A stretch of DNA of 64,000 nt from positions 131,528 to 195,527 of the forward strand of contig ML976762.1 of assembly GCA_010015655.1 (NCBI GenBank), written 5' to 3'. Source of the DNA: Bimuria novae-zelandiae CBS 107.79 (lineage: Eukaryota > Ascomycota > Dothideomycetes > Pleosporales > Didymosphaeriaceae). The position numbers were made by a program, and so were the translations under genes. Below, piece after piece: positions 56,661-64,000 of this stretch. Under the pieces are notes generated by a model that was not told the origin of the DNA, searched no databases, and saw only the letters and a list, made by a program, of their open reading frames with translations. Position 1 is the first letter of the stretch; the number at the start of each line of letters is the position of its first letter.

Positions 56661-57973
56661 ATGGTGAACGTATTTGCTGTGCCAGGTGAGCTCTCAAATT
56701 TCCCCCCTCACCCAGCCATGAACCAACGCCATCGCTCATGCTACGCTTCACTTCGCTAACGCCCATCCAGTGTTTTTCATCTGCTTCCGCGAATGCCTCG
56801 AATGCAGCATCATTGTCTCCGTGCTCCTTGCCTTCCTCAAACAAACCCTCGGTCCCGAGCATGATGAAGCGATACGCAAGAAATTCGTGCGCCAGGTACA
56901 TTGGCTCTCCTTCCCATCTGTCACCCCCTCTTGACTGGTTCATCTAACAATGTTTTGCAGATCTGGCTCGGCACCGCCCTCGGCCTACTTTTCTGCCTGA
57001 TCATCGCTGCCGGCATCATCGGCACCTTCTACACCGCCGGCCGCAACGCCTTCGAGTCCGCAGAGTACATCTACGAAGGTGTATTCGCGCTCGTCGCCGC
57101 TGTCATCATCTCCGTCATGGGTGCTGCTCTCTTGCGCATATCCAAGCTGCAAGATAAATGGAGGCGCAAAATCGCAGTGTCGCTCGAGCGCAAAGACCGC
57201 GTGGCTTTTGGAAAGGGGAAGGTTAAGCTGTGGTGCGAGAAGTACGCCATGTTTATGCTGCCGCTAGTCACGGTGTTGAGGGAGGGCATTGAGATGGTGC
57301 TGTAAGTCGAGCCTTGTTTCTTGATATGTACAATAATTCGTATGTGAACCTGCCGGGGCCGGGATGCTGACACTACTGTAGATTCATCGCAGGCGTCGGA
57401 CTAGGTCTGCCCGCATCCTCTTTTCCGCTCGCTGTCGTGTGCGGACTCGGTGCTGGCGTGCTAGTCGGCTATCTCATCTACGCCGGCGGCAACAAGACGT
57501 CTCTACAGATCTTCCTCGTCGCTTCGACATGCTTTCTGTATCTCGTCGCGGCGGGCCTCTTCTCGAAGGGCGTGTGGGACCTCGAGATGAACGCGTGGAG
57601 GAAGCTTGCCGGTGAGGGCGCAGTCGAAGCAGGCGCCGGTCCCGGTAGCTATGACATCCGCAAGAGCGTGTGGCATGTAAACTGCTGCTCGCCTGGGAGT
57701 GGCGGGGACGGCGGGTGGGGCATTTTCAACTCGTTGTTTGGATGGCAGAACAGCGCGACGTATGGCTCTGTCATCTCGTACAATCTGTACTGGCTCGTTG
57801 TCATTGTAGGGTTCCTGGTGACAGGCTTCAGGGAGAGGAACGGACGTTATCCGTTGCAGAAAGCCCAGTCAGCGGCTGAGGCAGATGCCGAAAGCGACAG
57901 AAGCGGTGGTGCGCTCGGAGCAAAGGGTGGAGAGACTGCAGCTCGTACGGCAGTCCGGGAGGTTGGTGAGTAA
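56661..57973 (+). CDS. ftr1: high-affinity iron permease, Ftr1-like, 360 aa
   Basis: Exons: 56661-56685, 56771-56895, 56961-57301 and 57382-57973. The introns (85, 65 and 80 bp) are all GT..AG and phases agree. The tiny first exon encodes MVNVFAVP, as in many fungal Ftr1 genes. Iron-binding R-E-x-x-E motifs are RECLE (15-19, variant of REGLE) and REGIE (157-161). About seven hydrophobic spans follow the family layout (e.g. [39 protein letters not shown]). The cytosolic tail is Ala/Glu-rich. The protein takes Fe(III) from the ferroxidase and moves it across the plasma membrane. It is transcribed divergently from that gene, sharing GATA-type sites. Confidence 0.94.
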
Positions 57974-58205
57974 GGCGAAAGAGTGCGCACATGCATGACG
58001 ATGCTCATATCACATCACGACATGACCTCATCGAGTTATAAAGACCAATATATCAATGGACTATGTAGCATCTACTACCACAACGAGCCACCCCCTCAAA
58101 AAAACACAAATAAATTTCCCAAACAACTACATTTTGGCGAAGCCGACAGAACCCTCACCGCCCGTGCCGGGTCCATGTCAGTGTAGGTGTGCATCTACCC
58201 GGACT

Positions 58206-60174
58206 CTAGGCTGGGCACATGGTAACCGCCGGGGCAAGCACAGTCGCCGTGCTGGTCACGTAGTTCGTGGTATTGACAACCGTAGTGGAGGCGGTGTAAG
58301 ACTGCATAGCAAGATCAGCGAAAGGCTCCTACGAATTCCGGGCGGGAGTGTGGACATACCGTAGTAGTGGTGATACCGCTTGGTGCGTTGGTGGTGGTGG
58401 TGATACCGGCCGGCGCGAGCGTGATGGTGGTGACGCCGGAAGGCGCCGCGGTCGTAGTACTATGCGAGGATTAGCACGTCAGCTTGAATGACCGCATAGC
58501 AGAACTTACACAGTGACAGTCGATAGTGAAGTGTCCATGCTAGTTACTGTAGCTGTTCCAGTGGTCCACGTCACATCCGGTCCGTAGGCAATGCCCCTCT
58601 TCTGCAGCTTGCTAAACTTCTTCTCCAGTTTCTCGAGGGGCGCCTTGGGCAACTCGTTGCGTACCACGCGCTTGCGGTGCAGCTTCAACTTCGGAGAGTT
58701 GGTGCAGCCACTGATCTGGCGAGCGCCGAAGATGTCCTGATTCTTGCGAATCGGGGCGATGCTGCCCTTCTTGTAGCAGGACCCGGTAACAATCCAAGAA
58801 ACGTCAACGCAGCCGGCTGTCTTGTCGCAGTCGTTGATGCAGTCCGCGAGGGATGATTCGTATGAAAACCCGTTGGGCACTGGATTTCCCATTAGTAGAT
58901 GTCTTGAGACGGAGGAGTATGCCCCAAGGGCAAGCAGGGAAAGGACTTACGATCAGCTCCATAACGGTCGACGGCACACTCAATGACGTATTGAGCACCG
59001 CAGCTGCTGACATAAGTTGCCTGATCGTCGGTGGGACACCGTGGGTTTGCGACGGGCGCGGCTGTGCCCTGGTAGTTGTAGGGCATACTTGCGACTGTCG
59101 TGGTCACTGTAATAGTTTGTGGATAGATGGGCGTTGCTGGGGCGCTCGTTGCTGGAGCCTCCGTAGTCGAAGGAATGGACGCAGGCGGAGACGCCATCCT
59201 TGCACCCCAGACGGCGCTGTTCTTGTTCGGAGCGCCGATTCCGCTCTTAAGATAGCAGTCTCCGTTGTATGAAACATCGACACACGCGGGGACCAGGGCA
59301 CAAGCGTCAATGCATTCGGCGAAAGTACGACGACCATAGGCCACGCCAATGTCGTTGTCGTAGCGGTCGATGCCACACTCAATGATGAAATCTCCAGAGG
59401 AGGTGCTGAATGGCCTGCCATCGTCCTGAGGGCAGGATGGGAAGGCCGCCGACGGTGCCACGGGGCTTGAGCTTGGCACTATTACAGGTGCGCTGGAGCT
59501 GGGGCAGGAGGACACAGTATTCGTCTTGGTGGTAGTAGCCGTAGTAGTTCCATTCACCGTGTTGATGCTCGTGATCGTGGTGTTGGGAGCATACACGGTC
59601 ACAGTCGAGGAAGGGCCGCCGGGGGCAGTGGTAGTTGCAGCGAAACCACCTAGACACGCGTATTAGATCCACTTTGTGTATGCAAAGGAGCCAAGATATT
59701 GCACATACCATTCACCGTAGATGTAGAAGCATATCCACCGGCTACGATTGAAGTCTGCGTGATTCTCTGCGTCACCCTAGCTGTCACCGTTGACGTGACC
59801 GGCCCTGGGCTCGGTCCGAATGAAGCAGTGAACGGAATTGGCGCGGTGGCCGCAGGGCCAGTGAACCCCCTGAACGTAACCGTCAATGGCCCGTCAGGAA
59901 TAGCCGACAGCGGTGCAGCGGTGCAGAATATCCCAGTGTACAACGGAGCGGTCAAGAACCGGCACGTCTTTGTGTATCCCGCGGCAGTGTTCTGGATGAC
60001 AGGCGTGAAAGCTGGAGTTCCGTACAGGCTAGAATAGCAGGTACTAGCGGTCCTGAGGTAGGTCATCTGAATACCGAAGAAACCATCTGCGTGACTCTTG
60101 GTGTACTGGAAGACCGGGATTTGGCCATTGATCTGGGCGACAAGCTCATTGGCGACGAGGGAGCACCCTGACAT
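58206..60174 (-). CDS. secreted-type PAN/apple-like domain protein, 576 aa or longer
   Basis: Exons: 60174-59709, 59649-58951, 58879-58510, 58459-58360 and 58301-58206; four introns of 50-71 bp with consistent phases. After an N-terminal Cys-containing domain (to about 120) come Thr/Ser-rich linkers and two PAN/apple-like modules. One has CGIDRYDNDIGVAYG, CIDACALVPACVDVSY, CYLKSG; the other CAVDRYGAD, CINDCDKTAGCVDVSW, CYKKGS. The tail is Thr/Val-rich with VTTITLAP repeats. Such domains bind carbohydrate or protein at the cell surface. The ATG at 60174 lacks a signal peptide. It sits right after a pyrimidine tract ending CAAG, so it may be internal. A signal-peptide exon at 60631-60395 (MKIRANLSSVALILLWCW) with a GTATAC donor would join in phase. 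No enzyme motif is seen. It converges on ftr1, 232 bp apart. Confidence 0.78.
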
Positions 60175-60843
60175 CTTGAGAGAGGAGGGGGGAAGGTTTC
60201 GAGTGCGGGATCAGCCTAGGTTTGCAATGAATATGTGGCTTGCAGGGGATCCTGATCCAGCCGACGTTGAGAGAAAAGTGCAGAAGATATATAAAGTTGC
60301 TCAAGAAAGTTGGTTGGGATGCTAACAACCAGAAATTCGGGAAGAGTGGAAACTGTTATCAACGGCGCATGCTCTAAGGCGGAGCGGGGTATACCTGGGG
60401 TTGCTGACATGGTTGACTTTCGCTTCGGGAACCCTCGCTCGGGTAGTTGATGACGGTAAAGGAGAAGTTGAACCTAGCAGCTGTCGCTGGGAATGCTTGG
60501 ACCTCGGTTTGTGTATGAGACCGCTGAAAGCCGCCTGCACCGGTACCAAAATGCTTGTAATGAGTGTGAGAAGTCCAGCACCAAAGCAGTATCAAAGCGA
60601 CTGACGATAAATTGGCTCGAATCTTCATCATAAGCCGTGATCGGTGCCTGGTTTTGCCTAGATACTATGGGTAGTCTGCGTGATGCGGCCCCTCTCTGTT
60701 TGATGGGAAGATGGACTTGCGCGTTAGGCCAGAAATTAGGAACTTATAGACTAGTTAAGCGTTGTTCCAGTTTCAAATCGCTAAATAGATAATCGTGCGG
60801 GTTGACAGATATGTGATAGCTCGGGCTGTTACACTACCATGAA

Positions 60844-61077
60844 TGTAAAGGGAATCGTGATTTGTAGGCCGTACAGCCATTGATCTGGTTGTATTGCTAT
60901 CTGCGTGTTGTTGTGTTCTTTTTTAACGCTGCGCCGTCCCCGAGCCAGCAGAGAAGTCTGTTTTTATAACGTTTCTCATAATACTGTTGAGGTAAGAGGT
61001 ACTTGGTAGGGTGAGGAAGCAGCGTCAGACCACCCTCACGTGGCACACGTAACACATTTTCCTCATAAACCGTCACA
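60844..61077 (-). mobile_element. solo LTR of the TGTGACGG family (234 bp)
   Basis: On the minus strand it starts TGTGACGGTTTATGAGG (61077) and ends GATTCCCTTTACA (60844), flanked by ATGAA on both sides (60839-60843, 61078-61082). A TTATAAAA box lies about 90-100 bp from the 5' end (about 60980). It shares terminus and layout with the copies at 29.3, 29.7 and 39.8-41.9 kb. Confidence 0.83.
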
Positions 61078-61179
61078 ATGAAAGATCTCCCCCACCCCCA
61101 ATAGCTCCACCTGATCATCACATTTTTGACGACGCAAATGGCAGCTACGTTTCCCCAACGTCATTCTGGTATTAGTACA

Positions 61180-62515
61180 TAGACCTCGTCGTGCACGATC
61201 TTGATGCAGTTCTTTGAGGTGGCGAAGACAGTAGGCTCAACAAAATGCTCCTTCTCGGGGATACCATTACTATGCCCCTCCATAGACGGGCTCTGCACCG
61301 TTTGACTTTGCCGACGCAGCATGCGAGATGAATTTCTCTTACGCAATCTTGTTGACTTGTGGTGGGTGGTTGGCGTTCGCATCGAACTGGCTGCCAACGT
61401 CTGTGTTCTCCTTGGTACGCTTTTCACGGAGTCTATCCAGATAGTGTCTTGGACGAAGATTTGGAATGTTGCCGTGCAAACCTGCCCCATGGCGCCTGTC
61501 GTACTGTAATGAAGTAAAACCGTGCCTATTGTTCCCATGTGTGACGGTTAAGAACATTCTACTCCGACAGGAGCAGAAGGTTAGCCTTTTGCTCCGCGAC
61601 ACCATGTGAGACCACTTGGTCAATATCGCAGGCATCGACGACAAGCGGGGGGTTTTGCCGCCAGTCTCGAGAGTGAAAGCATTAGATTGCAACGCTGCAG
61701 CCTTCACGATAGCTTTGCCGGTGATGGTGCTTCACGCGAAGGCAATCTTGCCAACGCTAGGATGTTCGGAAAGACGCGAGCCGGCGCTCCTTCTGAGTCC
61801 GTTCACGATGTTGACTACATTCGCAGGAATCCGGCTTCTTTAGTAAGCGAGCCTATGTAAAGCGCATTGAGCGGTGTCTGTTCGTCTGGCTTCAGGAACA
61901 CAGTATTGTCACAAGCAGGGCAGATCCGAGCCTCCAGGCAGCCATGTACTGATCGTCACCGTGTGAGCATATAGAGTACCCAGGTCAACAGACTATGACA
62001 GGGAGTTCCGAGGAATGGTCTGTCCGCAGATGCCTACGTTGGATTAGCGGAGACATTCAAAGTAAAAAGCGTCAGGGGCGTACCAAGAGGCTCATGCTTT
62101 GTATGCGAACTTAGCATACGATGTCTCGATCGTCTGGCCAAAGACCTTGGCATAGTATCTGAAAACAGCAATATTCTCGCCTAAATCTTGATCAAGCACT
62201 TCTTAGTAAGGGTTCCCGTTATGCCATGCGTCAATGGTAACGATTATGCGCGTGTTCTTTTCGCAGAGGTTCCCAACTTCCACAGCGGTGCACCACGCTC
62301 GGTCCATTCGGGTGCTTTCAAAGCTTTCCGAGCTCTTGCGACGGCCGTGTCGATATCTTCTGTGCCACCGGAGGCCACATTTGCGATGACAGTCTCATCG
62401 GATGGATTGATGGTCTGCAGTGTCTCGCTAGACTCTGCTGCCTCAATTCATTGTTGATGAACAAGCTACTGCGCTCAGTCCAGGTGGCACCCATGAAGGC
62501 CTTTAGCACAATTTA
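61180..62515 (-). pseudogene. aldehyde dehydrogenase, heavily decayed and truncated
   Basis: Read on the minus strand in shifting frames: LFINNE and INPSDETVIANVASGG (about 62465-62390), VGICGQTIPRNSLS (family motif near 62050, Trp and Phe/Pro residues lost), VNIVNGL, SVGKIAFA, ITGKAIVKAAALQSNAFTLE (about 61720-61665) with TLETGGK holding the general-base Glu. Then GQVCTATFQIFVQDTIW (about 61500-61445) with the catalytic Cys, and EHFVEPTVFA (about 61245). The gene ends near 61180, so roughly the last third, including the C-terminal catalytic and oligomerisation part, is missing. Several stops and indels are present, and a 62-bp LTR-like insertion interrupts it at 61540-61601. Intact relatives oxidise aldehydes to acids with NAD(P)+. 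This copy is dead. Confidence 0.85.
61540..61601 (+). mobile_element. 62-bp LTR-like insertion in the dehydrogenase pseudogene
   Basis: Starts TGTGACGGTTAAG and ends CTCCGCGACA, flanked by CCATG on both sides (61535-61539, 61602-61606). The first ten bases match the TGTGACGG solo LTR family; the ends also form a short imperfect inverted repeat. It is much shorter than the other copies, so it is an internally deleted LTR or a distinct miniature element. Confidence 0.65.
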
Positions 62516-63620
62516 GTCTGCCTTCATGGGGTGAGTGTCGAAAACGAAGCGGACTGAGCACCGAAATTTCAAAGAGGAGATGGAGGTCAAAGGATTGAGA
62601 CGAGATGGGACTGGCAAAGAACAGACGCTGTCCCCATGGACCACACGAGTCGGTTCCGTGTGGCCAGCGTTTCCGAGATTACTGATCCGACACGTTATGC
62701 ACCCGAGATCCTAGTCATCGTGTCTTGCCAGCCTTCCGAATCCTTTAGGCGGCGTACGGCACCGAGATAGACTTCACCACTCTGGGGCCCTGCATGCATG
62801 CTCACCATAGCCATCTGTTTACCGCATCAGACAAGGCCACGGAAGGATATCTCTGCTACGCCATTGCGAGTCGAGGATCTACCGATAAGACAACCATTCA
62901 TGGGCCACCCTCGCTTACGAGATGGCATGCTCTTGCCAATGCTCCTTTTCCCTTCAGTCAAGCCCCCGTGACAGGTTTGTTCCCCATATTTATACTCTGC
63001 AAGCCCTTTAACGTCTTCTGCGAGTGCATTCATCGCGATAACCATGGTTCAGATCATTTCCGCTAGCCAACATGTCGACCGCGCTTGGAAAGAAAGACTT
63101 CGACAACGCCATGGACATGTAGCGACGACCCATGGTGAGCGTATTGTTTAGCATGTATGAGACGTTCGCTTTACTCTTACCCAGTCTTGGAAGAGAAGCA
63201 TTACGCCAAACTAAGTATATAAAGAGAGACTGACATTCGTATTGTCCTGTGTTCTGTATTCGTTCGAAGGAATTCCTCCATTAATGGGAGTCCTGTAGTA
63301 TTACTCGACAGGTGAGTATCTCTATCCTCAGTACTTGTTAAACCTCACGCCTCATTAAAGAGGTGCAGCCACGGTCCGATGATGTGAATGATTCCCAGCT
63401 TCGACTTCAATTTCACGCATATAAAGCACGGCATCTGAGTGATAGAGAGAGATAATGCACCATGTATAAAATTAATTCACCTGTGAACAATGCAACGTTC
63501 TATATGACCCTCCCCGTGAGAACTCCTCGAGAGTCTCCAAGTCCTCCGTCGCGGCCATATCCAGACGAAAGGAAAGACTAATATACATGCTACAGCACAC
63601 CAGGCACTAAGAAAAGGACG
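62516..63620. other. no supported gene
   Basis: Contains only short overlapping frames without motifs. It includes the region downstream of the WSC fragment and upstream of the aldehyde dehydrogenase remnant. Confidence 0.4.
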
Positions 63621-63623
63621 TAC

Positions 63624-64000
63624 CTTGAAGTAGACGGCCTGGCGCTTGGGACTGCCACAGCCCTCGTTCGTATTACCGGCGCAAGGCTGCACGCACAGAT
63701 TCAGCGTCGTGTCGATGGTGTTTCCGCCTTTGATGCTGTTGTCACACCCCAAAGCGCACGGTTAGATCATAGCCTTGATGTATACGCGCGTGAACCATTC
63801 ACAGCATTCGTATCCGTTCGCCGTTCCTGCGTAGTTGAAGCCTTGCACCGCGCAAACAGCGATGTACTAAGATCCACCGTTCAACGAATACATTGTGTTG
63901 AGGTTAGCCAGCACGCGATTGCTGGTCGAGTCACTGCGGCAATCAGTTTTCCATCACTCCATATCGGCATGGCGCATAGCCTCACGTGTAGCAGCCCTGG
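63624..64000 (-). pseudogene. WSC-domain protein fragment, broken, runs off window
   Basis: The minus strand has GFNYAGTANGYEC, then (after a probable intron) CDNSIKGGNTIDTTLNLC, VQPCAGNTNEGCG and RQAVYFK. These are the spaced cysteines and closing CGG-x-R-x-x-VY-like block of a WSC domain. The exon ends at a GTACGT donor (63623). In-frame TAG and TAA codons interrupt the frame nearer the edge. The intron after YEC has a weak donor (GTGAAT) and appears to have lost its AG acceptor (CTTTGG). WSC modules bind glycans in fungal cell-wall or oxidase proteins. The rest lies beyond 64000. Confidence 0.68.

Noticed and set aside
62794..63066. 90-codon frame near the right end as a gene
   Set aside because: No motif, no supporting splice sites, and the opposite strand is equally open.
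1..64000. tRNA or rRNA genes
   Set aside because: Scanning by eye for a T-loop GGTTCGA with a matching acceptor stem found only GGTTCGA words in coding or repeat DNA; a covariance search would be needed to exclude them fully.

Overview
This window looks like nuclear DNA of a filamentous ascomycete (Pezizomycotina). Dothideomycetes is my inference, not proven. The signs are 44-94 bp GT..AG introns, DPR-motif dehydrin-like and iron-uptake genes, and AT-rich repeats with heavy C-to-T damage at CpA (CAA/CAG/CGA turned into stops), typical of repeat-induced point mutation (RIP).

Layout. 1-21.9 kb is a nested transposon graveyard: an undamaged but edge-truncated pogo/Fot1-type transposase (1-547), a RIP-damaged pogo element with inverted repeats (639-2758), two further pogo elements each split by a Ty3/gypsy chromovirus (3641-11326 and 12213-19638), and later, undamaged insertions inside those retrotransposons (an 858-bp hAT element and an inverted solo LTR). 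Both chromoviruses carry an extra gene on the opposite strand, between chromodomain and LTR. 21.9-27.5 kb holds three broken secondary-metabolism-type genes (two short-chain dehydrogenases and a cytochrome P450). 27.5-32.6 kb has no supported gene but contains a degenerate ~48-bp repeat array of small hairpins, each followed by ACTAAAA, in which stem sequences change while pairing is kept. 32.8-39.1 kb has a four-exon 1155-aa dehydrin-like protein divergent from a two-exon protein of unknown function. 39.8-41.9 kb is a solo LTR split by a pogo element. 41.9-48.2 kb is gene-poor with two MITEs. 48.2-52 kb has a C2H2 zinc-finger protein and an LPRELRDMVYE-type protein. 53.8-58 kb is a reductive iron-uptake pair: a multicopper ferroxidase (Fet3-like) and an iron permease (Ftr1-like) sharing an 893-bp divergent promoter with four exact ATCTGATAA sites. 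58.2-60.6 kb is a PAN/apple-like protein. 60.8-64 kb holds solo LTRs, a broken aldehyde dehydrogenase and a broken WSC-domain fragment.

How it works together: the ferroxidase oxidises Fe(II) and passes Fe(III) to the permease, and the shared promoter predicts joint control by a SreA-type GATA repressor. The dehydrin-like protein probably acts in stress tolerance. The rest of the window mainly records successive transposon waves, RIP and gene decay. Several short solo LTRs starting TGTGACGG, each with a matching 5-bp target duplication, mark a separate scattered retrotransposon family. All calls come from reading the sequence; no database search was possible.
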